DNA from: Rhizopus arrhizus
Lineage: Eukaryota; Mucoromycota; Mucoromycetes; Mucorales; Rhizopodaceae
Length of the DNA stretch: 64,000 nt
Direction of reading: 5' to 3'
Assembly: GCA_024220505.1 (NCBI GenBank)
Contig: JAKZZE010000026.1
Span: forward strand, 248,001-312,000
How positions within the stretch are numbered: position 1 is the first letter of the stretch; each line of letters begins with the position of its first letter. Under the pieces are notes generated by a model, which made no database searches, had not been told where the DNA came from, and saw nothing but the letters and a program-made list of their open reading frames with translations. Positions 33,586 through 44,155 of this stretch are shown here, piece by piece. The translations under genes and the position numbers were made by a program.

Positions 33586-33942
33586 TCAGCTTTTTGTTAC
33601 TTTCGTTTGTATAATTCGGATTACCTTATCAAATACGAACGTTAATCCTGTATATGTGTGGAAAAAAATGATATTAACCTGCTTAGTTTTTTTCTTCTTT
33701 TTCTGTCTTTTCTTTTTTCTATTTCCTGTGGTTTTGTTATTATTGTTGGCCTCATAGCATGAAGTCATTATATCTGTAGCCCCATCATTTAATTCATGCT
33801 TTATTTCTGTTGAAAAAGTAGCGTTAGGGCTCGTTTCATCTTGAGGCCGTTCTGAACTTTGCTCATTTGATTGTTCATTTACTTTATCGGCTAGAGCCAA
33901 AGTAAGACAGCCAACAATATAACATGCAGCGTAAGCAAACAT
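33586..33942 (-). CDS. Small secreted or membrane protein, unknown
   Basis: The 118-codon frame from ATG 33942 begins with a clear signal peptide (MFAYAACYIVGCLTLALA), followed by a Ser/Glu/Asn-rich polar part and a very basic run (KKKRQKKKKK). The part after that run (VNIIFFHTYTG onward) may be read-through into non-coding DNA, since a possible donor (AG/GTTAAT) lies there. No family recognised. It could be a secreted small protein; support is the signal peptide and the frame only. Confidence 0.4.
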   Translation of the reverse strand: MFAYAACYIVGCLTLALADKVNEQSNEQSSERPQDETSPNATFSTEIKHELNDGATDIMTSCYEANNNNKTTGNRKKKRQKKKKKTKQVNIIFFHTYTGLTFVFDKVIRIIQTKVTKS

Positions 33943-34157
33943 TTTCAATAATCAACAATCACTTTATTTGAGTAACATTAGCAAAAGGAAAGCTTAGAAT
34001 AGAAACCATATACAAACCTTTAATCTTGAATATATAAGTTAAAATAGAAAAAAAGTACAATTTTATCATAACCAATATATATTTTAATTTTTGCATATCA
34101 TTGAATAAATCATATCTTGATTAATTGCCATTTACTTGCTTACAAAAGGTATATATC

Positions 34158-34189
<32 letters not shown>

Positions 34190-35250
34190 CATTAATCAAC
34201 CTCTTTATGTTGTATGGTCTATACTTAATACCCAGATGCACGATAGCAAATAATAATTCTGTAATCAACGCTACTTTTATCTTTAGCTACTTTCCCAACA
34301 ACTGTACAAAGAAGGGCTGTTCATGTTTAATAAAATTGTTAGCTGAAAGAGCAGAATTTGAGCATCGTTTTAAATTCAAGTACTTTCTTTATAATCATAG
34401 ACAAGTTCAGAAGCTCTCCCTTGTTATTTTTAGAGGGTAAACTGACAGCTCTATTAAGTGAAAAGATAGACAAATGTTAATCAATAACGAATGACTACGT
34501 TAATTTTAACGTAAACTGTGTCACTAGTCATATTGTCAAATTGATACTATATAAACAGGCAATTGCTCCTAAGCGTTAAGTATAGTAATATTTGATTTTA
34601 GGGAAATAAAAGGTATAGTAAGAAGCCAAAAGAGCAATGATCTATGTGACTCTATAACCACAGCCACCCTTAACTGCATACCATGAAATATATCTTGGTA
34701 TTGTACTAAACGGTTGCTACAATCTTCCTTGGAAAATCCTCTTTTATTATTATTAAAGGACATATAAGGTCCTCAATTGATTAGCTTCCAGTTGAATAAA
34801 AAGTGTCAGTGATGATACCAGCAAATTACAAACGTCAAGATAGAATAAATTGGAAGAAGCGTTGCAATGGATACAAACCAGAACAAAGATACTGTATTGA
34901 TAGAAATAAACAAAAAACTTCGTATTTTAGCTGATTTATATTATCAGCATCATGTAGTATAACTATCTTCCGTGACCAAAATACAGCCTATTACTGCCTA
35001 GAGCTTGTATACGTATCTCTTAGCCTGGCGTTCTTGTTTATCTTTGAAGAAACATATAAAAAAGTATCAAAAAAAAATATATATATATACATCAATTCTA
35101 ATTAAACGCTATCATTGATCTATTTTGCTTATTGCTTTATTTAAAGATGGAATAAATTTCCATTGAAATCGTATTAATTCTTGTTACTTAACCTAACTGT
35201 AGTCAGACCAATGGGCATCCTAAAATAAAGCGTGACTTTTTCGAAAACTA

Positions 35251-35287
<37 letters not shown>

Positions 35288-35304
35288 ATAAAACACACTC
35301 TCTC
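33943..35304. other. Intergenic region with two long poly(T) tracts
   Basis: Poly(T) tracts of about 30 bases lie near 34158-34189 and 35252-35282; the second is right upstream of the Arp4 start. Short frames at 34117-34440 (+) and 34569-34763 (-) have no recognisable features. No gene is supported. Confidence 0.5.
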
Positions 35305-36923
35305 ATGGTTGCTTACGGAGGAGGTTAGTTTTCAATCAGAACAATAAAGCTTTCAAATATATTAAAACAATCAACAGATGAAGTCAATGCACTTGTTATT
35401 GACATGGGCACCTGTTCAACACGCGCAGGCTATGCTGGAGAAGACACACCTCGCGTCATGTTCCCCACTCAAATCGGATACACAGAAGGACAAGATGGAG
35501 AGGATGTGTCGATGGAAGAAACCAAGAAACGTGAATATTACATTGGCGATAATAAAATCAACAAGTTTAAAAGCAACTTGAACATTACACATCCTTTAAA
35601 AGACGGCATGAGTACAGCTATATACTTGTTCACGCCAAAAAAAACGTAAACTAAAATTATTTGGTAGTTGAAGATTGGGAAGCGGTAGAACATGTGTGGG
35701 ATACAGCATTTCGCTCCATGTTGCGAATTCAACCTGAAGAACATCCTCTCTTGTGTACTGAACCAGCTTGGAATACCAGTGAAAATCGAGAAAAGACAAT
35801 GGAAATGGCATTTGAAAAGTTTCATTTTCCTGCCTTTTATCTTGTTCCCGATGCTGTCCTGACTGCGTATGTCCTCAGGTTCTCTCAACGTTGATTCATC
35901 CTACTAATTATGCTTTGCATAGATTTTCTGTTGGAAGAGGAACAGCACTTGTACTTGATTCAGGAGCAGGTGCCACCAGTGCGGTGCCTGTTTTTGAAGG
36001 TTATGTATTGAAAAAGGGAATTTTGCGACAACCTGTGGCAGGCGATCGATTGACAGAACACATCAAACAGCATTTGGAACAAGAGTTACAGTATAAAGTG
36101 ACACCGCATTATGCGATTGCTAAAAAGAAGACACTTGACGCAGGACAATTACCAGAGATAGAGTTGAAAGAGTTGAGTGGAAGAACAGAAAGCTTTCATG
36201 AAAGTCAAGTGAATGTAAATATGCAACAAGAGTGGATGTATGTGATACCTAACGTGGTTTTGTAGAGAGTTTTAAATGAATTTAAAGAAACAATGTGCGA
36301 AATATCAGATGTGACATTTGATGAAAGGTAAACAAGTAAAAGAAAGAAGGGCCTCTCTGATATTAGTTTATTAGCCAATTAGAATCAAAAGCTAAAAAAT
36401 CATTTGAATTTCCTGATGGATATCACCAAGAGTTTGGTATTGAAAGATATAAATTATCAGAGATATTCTTTCAACCTAAATTACATTTTGGCCAAGTAAA
36501 GTATAGTGAGTTGTAATTTGTGTATATATTTATGGTATAATATAGGAAACAGAATATGTGGGAGTACATGAAATGGTTTATAACAGCGCCAGTAGTTGTG
36601 ATGCGGATCTTCGTCCACTATTGTTAAACAATATCGTTGTTACCGGAGGAAATAGTTTATTAAATGGATTTAACGAAAGATTAAATTATGAATTACCTTT
36701 AAAAGCACCAGGAGTATGTACTAGTTGTATGTTTTCATGTCATACTAATATGCTTTTATAGAGTAAAATCAAGATCCATGCATCAGGAAATACAGTAGAA
36801 CGTAAAAGTAGTAGTTGGCTAGGCGGATCTATCTTGGCTTCATTAGGTACATTTCATCAATTGTGGATATCAAAAAAGGAATACGAAGAATTTGGAAAAT
36901 CCATTATTCACAGAAAATGTTAA
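35305..36923 (+). CDS. ARP4: Actin-related protein Arp4 (BAF53/ACTL6 type)
   Basis: Exons 35305-35323, 35378-35611, 35668-35866, 35923 to about 36235, about 36268 to 36327, 36375-36495, 36546-36713 and 36762-36923 join in frame; the junction near 36235-36270 has two possible solutions. The sequence starts [20 protein letters not shown], then has [66 protein letters not shown] and [20 protein letters not shown], ending in HRKC. This pattern is that of Arp4, a shared subunit of NuA4, SWR1 and INO80 chromatin complexes that binds nucleosomes and nuclear actin. Seven introns fall in a coding length of about 1.3 kb. Its stop codon overlaps that of the convergent receiver gene. Confidence 0.92.
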
Positions 36924-37646
36924 TAAAGTGCCTTCAGATGAGCACAGTGCTTTTCTAATATATCATATAAAGTAATTTTTGAAAATGGCTTTGGCAAAAT
37001 GTCATTCATGCCGATATTAATATATGCCATAATGTCATCTTGAGTGAGATTGGATGTCATGGAAACAATAGGGATCACGGAGTCAAAACGCCTTATGTTT
37101 TGTGTGGTTACAATGCCATCCATGTTAGGCATTATGATATCCTATGCTGAATGTGTTATTTGTGTGTGTTTAAATGTAATCTAATTTACTTGCCATCAAT
37201 ATCAAATCATATTTATTCACATTCAGTTTATTAAGCGCATCTAATCCATCCTTTGCATAGTCTACAATACATTTCATGATTGTCAACATTCTACCACAAA
37301 TATCCCTATAGACAGAATCATCATCCACTAATAATATTCGGGGTGGTGTTGTCCAATTAACATCAATCACTACTTTATTCTGTTCTTTACTACTGGTAGC
37401 AAGGTATTGTTGCTGTTGTTGTAACTTATCCAGTACATGAGTAAGGGAGTTGCTATTATTTGTGTCTGGAGTACATAATTGCTGTAAACATTGCTTTAGT
37501 ATGTCGTCCTTTTTAACCAAGCTTTGCTGAAAGTGCACTAGTTCAGCTGTAATCATTTGATCGTTTTCGTGTACTTTTTCCAAATTGAGCTTTAGATGAT
37601 GAAACGACTCTTTCATTTGCTTTATTTGACTTTGGAGGCTATCCAT
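36920..37646 (-). CDS. Response-regulator receiver protein, Skn7-type, without HSF domain
   Basis: Two exons, 37646-37194 and 37141-36920, give 224 residues. The first ~100 residues form a coiled coil ([20 protein letters not shown], poly-Gln). The receiver domain follows: [19 protein letters not shown] (acidic pocket), then [15 protein letters not shown] with the phospho-acceptor Asp reconstituted across the intron, then VSMTSN and ILPKPF (conserved Lys). The layout matches the coiled coil plus receiver of Skn7, which takes phosphate from a histidine phosphotransfer protein in osmotic and oxidative stress. The N-terminal HSF-type DNA-binding domain is not seen upstream. The intron has a GC donor (ATG/GCAAGT), the only non-GT donor I find in a convincing gene here. 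Confidence 0.85.
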
Positions 37647-38354
37647 GTTATTTTTTACATCTTTTTCTTCTCTTTCAGGATGCTTTATACTTGATTTTCT
37701 TTTTATTTTCTCTAATAAATATTGACAACCTTTTTTAAAATTTTCATGCTTAAACTTCCAGACCTACTCAAGATACGTGGTTTACATGTTATTGTGCATA
37801 CTTTATATGTGTGTGTTTACTTGTTTTTTATTTCTTATTTTATGAAAATCATATTTATTCAATTGACGTATAAAACTTGCAAAATTACAGTGTTTAAAGT
37901 GTTGGGGTAGTATTATTTTGGTAAAATCATCCATATCTTTAATCAAGAAGCTGGTACCTGAGCTGTCCCATGAAACTATTTCTTCAAATACTGGATTCTC
38001 TAGTATTCTTTTTATTTGTGAGCTTTTGTTATGTTAGCAAATGAATATTTACAAGTATAGTTTTTGAATAAAGTCGGGTATATTCAATCTAATATTAGCT
38101 TTCGTATCAAATTCTTCCATTTGTTTATGAAAAAGAACAAAAAAGAAAGTGTAAAATAGAGTTTTTCCCCTTTGAAGGAAAATGGAGGACTAATGTGATG
38201 AATTTAATTGGCTGAAATCGAATACGATCAAACATAAAATTCATGTGTAAAAAAAAAAAAAACTTTTATGAGAGCGCATTCTCCTCAATACACTTTAATC
38301 GCCCAAGTCAGATCAAAAGAAATGTAATGGAATCAATGTAATTTAAGTCACGAA
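37647..38354. other. Intergenic region
   Basis: AT-rich. No HSF-type exon or other gene was found on either strand, although this is the upstream flank of the receiver gene. Confidence 0.5.
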
Positions 38355-39042
38355 TTAAGATAGCAAAAAAAGCAGACGGTAACGAAGAAGCTGGCAATGT
38401 GGTTTCAGGAAACCCAAAAAATGATCAGCACTCATGCAAGCTAGCGTGCTTTTGCCTCGGCCTTCATGATTTATTCTTTTGTGCTTCACTTTTTCATTTT
38501 CAAGTATGTCCAGAAAATGTCTGACCAAAGGGTCTCTAGCTACACCATTGGTATTCCACCCAAGCGCTTTTTGCGTGTTACACATGTCAGAGATAGCTTT
38601 TACGCAGGCCAACGGAGATTTTCTGCTCAAGACGATAGGAGTATCATTATCGTTTCTACAAAGCTTGCTACTTCTCATAGAAACGTACTTCACTAAAAAG
38701 AAGCTAAGCTTTTTATTACATATAGCGTGCTCCTCCTCAAAACCTTGCTCTTCGCACCAGACCTACAATTAAAATAGACTAAACTTTATAATACTTGAAG
38801 TATTAGCTTTTGCTTTATCTTTTGCGTAGGCAATGATTGATACTTACTTTCCGTTCTTCTTGTTTAGCAAAACAAACCTTTGTTGTGTTCACAGGGCTGT
38901 GATGCATATCAGCATTTGTTTCTGCCATTCTCTGAACACTTTCAATATCATAATGAGTGCCGTTAAAACATTTGATTTTGATATGTAAGTTATAGCAGGT
39001 TGAAACTTGATTTCCATGCTTTTTACATGTCCTTTTCGTCAT
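38355..39042 (-). CDS. Uncharacterised two-exon protein
   Basis: Exons 39042-38848 and 38762-38355 join in phase 0 (donor AAA/GTAAGT, acceptor TTGTAG) to 200 residues. The protein is Cys-, Lys- and Asn-rich, with CKKHGNQVSTCYNLHIKIKC near the N-terminus and RDPLVRHFLDILENEKVKHK in the second half. No signal peptide or membrane segment is seen. The clean intron supports a real gene, but I do not recognise the family. A role in nucleic-acid binding would be a guess from the basic, Cys-rich composition. Confidence 0.55.
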
Positions 39043-39374
39043 TTTTTTTTGTTACTTGAAACAATCCTGGGTCATCTTTATCCGGCTTTGTAACAATCAG
39101 AAAATGGCCTAAATAGAGCTTTTTTGGAAAATTTTTACTATATTAATGCAATATCCATAAATTTGAGTCTAATAGGGTAAAATAATGTACTTTTGAAGGT
39201 ATTTCTCAGCTTTTCTGCGAAAGACTTAAAAATGCCAAACTTTAATTACAGCAAAAAATATCATAGGTCTGACTTGAGTCTGGCGGACTATATATTATAA
39301 AAAATAGAGCTTTTGCTGACTTTGTAGTTCTATTCTTCATGGTTTTTGTATTTAATTTTTAGGCCAAGATACTA
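39043..39374. other. Intergenic region
   Basis: AT-rich DNA between two genes on the reverse strand. No gene seen. Confidence 0.5.
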
Positions 39375-40159
39375 TTATTTATTATAACAAGTAGCAGAGG
39401 AAGTGTATTCATTTAAGCTCAACAACAGTTGTTCTCGATTCTTTCGTTCTAATTCCAGCCTTCTTCTTGCTTCTTCAATCTCTTTGCTCCTTTGTATTAA
39501 TAAACTTGCTGTTTCGGTTGCAGTATAAACAGCTTCACCCGTAGCAGTCAACAGTTTACCAACCATCGTTCTTACCACACGATCATACCAAAATGATAAA
39601 ATAGGTATTGAATTCATAATACCTTCCACTGTCCAGTGTTCTTCATGTGCTTCTATTTTTAATAATCCACTGTCTGTATCTGTTTCTCTAAATTCAAGTA
39701 TGACAGTTACTGGTAACGCTATTTTTACACAAGGAAATGCTCTTGGACATAATGTTTGTACCAAGAATACGATGCATGTCTTTCCATTAAAGCATATGTT
39801 ATTAATTGTAGGTGGTATCTTGTTTAATGTCTTCCAAACTAAAAATATACTTTTTTTGCATGTTAGCGTTCTACATAACAATATAGAATAACATATGTAT
39901 GTACTGCTTAATATTGTGTGTTCCTGATGTTTTTAATATGGGAGATACGAATATTGCATTGGGTAAATAATAATGATCTATAATGTTCTTTCTTTTTGTA
40001 TCGTCAAATGAATATAAATCATGAACAATTTCTAACTTTTATTAGTCGCTTTGTGGTAGAAAAATATAGTTATTTACTATTAACAGCTTGTTCACAATTA
40101 TGAAATCCTTCTTCATCTATTAAACTATGATTTGTCTCTGTCGTATCATAAATATCCAT
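39375..40159 (-). CDS. Conserved-looking fungal protein of unknown function
   Basis: The likely start is ATG 40159 (MDIYDTTETNHSLIDEEGF). A second exon begins after GTTAG (about 40034) with IVHDLYSFDDTKRKNIIDHY and LPNAIFVSPILKTSGTHNIKQ. The last exon (to 39375) has VWKTLNKIPPTINNI, ALPVTVILEFRETDTDSGL, KIEAHEEHWTVEGIMNSIP and a C-terminal helix (RSKEIEEARRRLELERKNRE). The junction between the second and last exon could not be placed in phase with GT-AG sites. The middle resembles the SnoaL/NTF2-like cone proteins of fungi in its HxxHWTVEG pattern; this is from memory. The upstream flank carries a purine-rich tract and then the 40.3-kb element. Confidence 0.65.
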
Positions 40160-40306
40160 TCTTATTAAAAGAAAGCAAGAAGAAAAGAAAGGAAAGAAAG
40201 AAAGAAAGAAAAAAAAAAAAAAAGAAAAAAAAAGAAAAAAAGGAGAAAGAAAAAAAAAACATTTTTTGCATAAAATATTGTGCTGTTCTACTGTTCTTTT
40301 GTTACG

Positions 40307-43300
40307 ATTAAACCATTAGTTTATTTATTTATATTTTACAAGACCGCAGTGGGCGCATGATGTATATAGGCATAGTTTCGCTCGGATCAAATCAAAAGGA
40401 AGAATAAAGATGAAAGGAGATGAAGAGAGTAAGAAGGGAGTAAAAATGAATAGACACTAGTTAGGATTTTGAGATAACCAATTCAAGGATATTTGATCTA
40501 GGATTGTTGTTTGTGAATAGGTAGGATGTTCAAGAGGAAGGACAGGGAATCTTTTTAATAAAATGAGAATTTGGAAACTTCTTAAATAAGGAAATTTTTA
40601 TTGGCTAATTGAGAAGGTACAACAATTTCTAAAACAAGAAACTTTAGAACAAAAAAAAAAAATGGCTTCAAGACATGCCGTGAAGATCTGTACTTGAAGG
40701 TATAGTATAGGACCAAGGCAGTCTAGAGTAGTATACCCGTCGATCGGACTTGCTAGTTTACGTTTACTGAATTTTGGAATGATATGGCTGGCACTTTTGG
40801 GAAGAGGTTCATGTTGGTTTTGATAAATTTGAACTAGTTTTTGAAATGGAAACAACAATAAGCCGCAATGATATTCATAATATTGAAATGTAAATATGGC
40901 ACTATCGCCGCAGAGATTGACAGCACATTGTTGAAGCGCTTTCCCCAAAAACCATCAGGCTTTGTAAAAACCTCATAAAGTTGAAAACAGTCATTAGAAG
41001 GATGAGGATTTTAACATTTAAGCTGAAATTGAAGTATTCTTTGGTATTCACACTACTGAGAATAACCTAAAAGGAACAGAGGAACATACCACAGTTACAA
41101 TACAGGTCAATACTGCCTTTTTTTTTTTTTTTTTTATTTCTAATTACTGAAAATACAAACATAAATACAATGAGGACGACTATTATGGCAGTAAATAAAA
41201 AGTATTCAGGATGAATTTTTCTACTTTATTTCATAAATCATACAATTTACAAAGATATAATCTTCTATTTATCTGAAGCATTGGGGTGGCAATACCTTTC
41301 ATGTTCTAATCAGAAAGAAGCGCTATTTTTTTTTTAAGTTTGTTTACTATTAAATATGCAGTCATTGAATGATGTAAACATGTTAATGGACACCTTCTAA
41401 AAATATTTGGGTGTACTTATGCAGAAATAATGAACATTTATAATAATATAGACAAAGCTATTAGTAATAATCAGTGAAGAGAAATACAGCATATGCCATG
41501 ACAGTAAAACTTGAGTCAAATAAAACAAGCGGGACTGATGTAACTCATGTTCTGAAAAAGAAAAGGGTTCATTCAGGAACTAAATTTAGCTTTTAAAATG
41601 ATCACAGATTTGCCATTGATGACCCTGAAAGCACAAAAATAAGGGGTTTGTGCGGCATAAATTCTGGGATTCCAACAAATTGAGTTAATTATATATGAAA
41701 AAGGACAATGGTAATCATGCATCTGAAAGTATACTTTATTAAAAACACTTAATTTTTAGCTTTTGGACTCTGAAATTTCAATATTGTCCAAAATCATGTT
41801 TGTTCATTTCGATTCTCACAACTAGGATTAGCAATTGAATAAAAAGACACTGAGATGTCTTATATTTAACCTGAAAATAATAGTGCGATTATCAGCATAT
41901 CCAAACATGTTAGACGTGCTTGGTCCATATCAAAACTCTTTGCAGGAATAATTGTACATATTAAAGAAATGAGGTTATCGTCCCTTGTAAATTATATAGT
42001 TGCTATACTAGTATCAATACTCATGCGGAAACAAATGGAGAAAGATTACCCGTTTATCCCTTGAAATCGTGTAGCAGTATAAAGGATGCAAATGGTCATA
42101 ATATGAAACAGGAGTCTATTATCGAAATGGATACAATAAATATTTTCAGTACAGCTCAGCAATAAGTTCTCATTTACCCTCTATTAATATTGGACCATAA
42201 ACATTCTTAACTCAGAAAATAAGAACACATGACACCACAGTCAAGAATAAGGATGCAAAACAGTGGGATACACTGAGTGTGGTTATAAATGCCATTAAAA
42301 AAGGACTTGAATCAAAAAACATAGTAGATATATTTCATGTTTGCACAGTTCATGGTATGGTTAATCTTCGCGAGCGACAGTTTATCAACAGCAAACTCAA
42401 AAATAAGTGATAATGTTATAAAAGGGCACCAGTATCTGCTTTTTTAAGGTGTATATCATGGTCTGTCTAATATATTCATCTTTACTAGATTAAAACTAGA
42501 TAAAAAAAAATAGATATATCTATATAAAGTCATGGTGTTGTTTTAGTATTAATACCAGCATGAGTAATGAGAAAATGTAAAAATTCCATTGTTAATCGTA
42601 TTTTAAATAAATCTATATATTTGATCAGCTATTCAGCACAGTATTTCATGCACATCCTTCGTATTCCGGTCCCTTCATCTTGATGCTCAATTTGCATTAC
42701 ATTTATTCCAAATAATAATAATTCATATAGTTACATAATCGTGATATAAACAACTAACATAACTACACTTCATTAGCTATTTATTATTCATCAATAATAT
42801 TTTATAAAAAACATCAGACTGTCACAGTTATCTTTCAGAAATTTCTTTTGGAATTTCAACTATATACAAAATGTTATTGTAAAATCATTCTTATAAACTG
42901 TTATAATGACTTGTCTGATCTTTTAGCTTTCTGAAATAAACATACACACACAATTTCACAGCTCTTTGTCATTTTATTTTTATTATGCTTACCTATATAA
43001 CTGTTATATCTAATAGTAAACCAAGCCTATAAAAAAAAAGTGAACGTTTATTTTTTTAGTAACCAATTTTTTGTATTTTGTTCATAAAATGGAATCTTTA
43101 TTACTTTATTGCTGGCTCCCTGGCAAACTAGTTGAGCGCAAATATCCTTGAATTGGTTATCTCAAAATCCTAACTAGTCTTCATTCATTTTTACTCTCTT
43201 CTTACTCTCTTCATCTCCTTTCATCTTTATTCTTCCTTTTGATTTGATCCGAGCGAAACGATGCCTATATACATCATGCACCCACTGCGGTCTTGTAAAA

Positions 43301-43327
43301 TATAAATAAATAAACTAATGGTTTAAT
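40307..43327. mobile_element. 3-kb element with 189-bp terminal inverted repeats
   Basis: 40307-40495 and 43139-43327 are inverted repeats of 189 bp, with only a few differences (for example a small indel near 40450). They begin ATTAAACCATTAGTTTATTT. They contain ACCGCAGTGGGCGCATGATG, a GC-rich word also echoed in the repeat at 1-99. No target duplication is evident. Inside there is no transposase; only a LINE-like remnant (40598-40948) and about 2 kb of AT-rich non-coding DNA (41000-43100). It is probably a non-autonomous DNA transposon. Confidence 0.82.
40598..40948 (-). pseudogene. Remnant resembling a LINE reverse transcriptase N-terminus
   Basis: The 116-codon frame contains LVQIYQNQHEPLPKSASHII and LQVQIFTACLEAIF, which resemble the start of LINE reverse transcriptases (SWxxSxIIPxxKK...YKIFTACL). 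The frame opens without an ATG. It lies inside the TIR element. Recognition is weak. Confidence 0.3.
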
Positions 43328-43330
43328 ACT

Positions 43331-43633
43331 ATGGACTACAGCTTTTTAAAAATTTCCGTAATGTTTATTTGCTTTGATATTAAGTAATCAATAAATGACT
43401 ATTCCGAAGTAGGGAAAATTATTTATATAAACTTATTATTTATATGTTATTTATATAGTCCAACTGAAGTAATGAATACATGTTTTTTTTTTTTTGTTTG
43501 ATACTTATAACAAAACAAGAAAGATGATGATGATGATGATGACGATGATAGATTAATACTGTTAATAAGATTAACTCAACAATTAATTAATCAAGCACAA
43601 GAGTTATTAGGTTATCAAATACCAAGTAAATAA
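43331..43633 (+). CDS. Possible small two-exon gene with an Asp run
   Basis: ATG 43331 (MDYSFLKIS), a weak donor GTAATG at 43358 and an acceptor AACAAG at 43519 join in phase to a second exon with nine Asp codons followed by RLILLIRLTQQLINQAQELL and a TAA at 43631. That gives 46 residues. The exon may instead be the 3' part of a gene cut by the TIR element that ends at 43327. The Asp run is encoded by a GAT microsatellite. Confidence 0.3.
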
Positions 43634-43818
43634 TATATACTCGCTTTTATTTAAAAGACTCATAATCTATTAGAAGATAATGAAGAAAATAATTCTGACT
43701 AAAAAAAAAACTTTATTACTTTTTTCTTAGCATTCAGCGTACTACATACTTTATTTTACTATTTATGTAGTTCATTTACAGTAAAAAAAAAATCTTTTTT
43801 GATTGTATTGACCCTTAA

Positions 43819-43924
43819 TTAAAGTGAAAAGGCCCTATGCAAGTGTATAGAAACTCTTCCATCGTGTAACTCCCAAGATGCTCCGCTTTTTTTCGTGCTC
43901 ATCACTTCAGCATTGAAAGCATCA
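43819..43924 (-). pseudogene. Isolated C-terminal exon of an unidentified gene
   Basis: On the reverse strand an acceptor (TTTTTTTAAG) is followed by a frame reading DAFNAEVMSTKKSGASWELH and ending VSIHLHRAFSL before TAA. It has protein-like character but no upstream exon was found. Confidence 0.3.
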
Positions 43925-44155
43925 CTTAAAAAAATGAAGATTTACACACAAAGCAAATTCGTTAAAAAACCTTAAACAGACGCATGTTGAAAACTTGAGA
44001 TGACTTTAATGGTTGACAAAGCAAAAATAAAAAGATAAAAAAACAAAGGGTTGTATTTTTTTTTTTTTTTTGTAAATGATAACTAATTCATAGCTGGTCT
44101 TCCAAAAGAACCTATTAACCCTTACCTTACTAAATAGTTTCTCAAATGGGTTCGC

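Noticed and set aside
34117..34440. Forward frame beginning before a poly(T) tract
   Set aside because: A run of Phe codons from T-tract DNA and no recognisable continuation.
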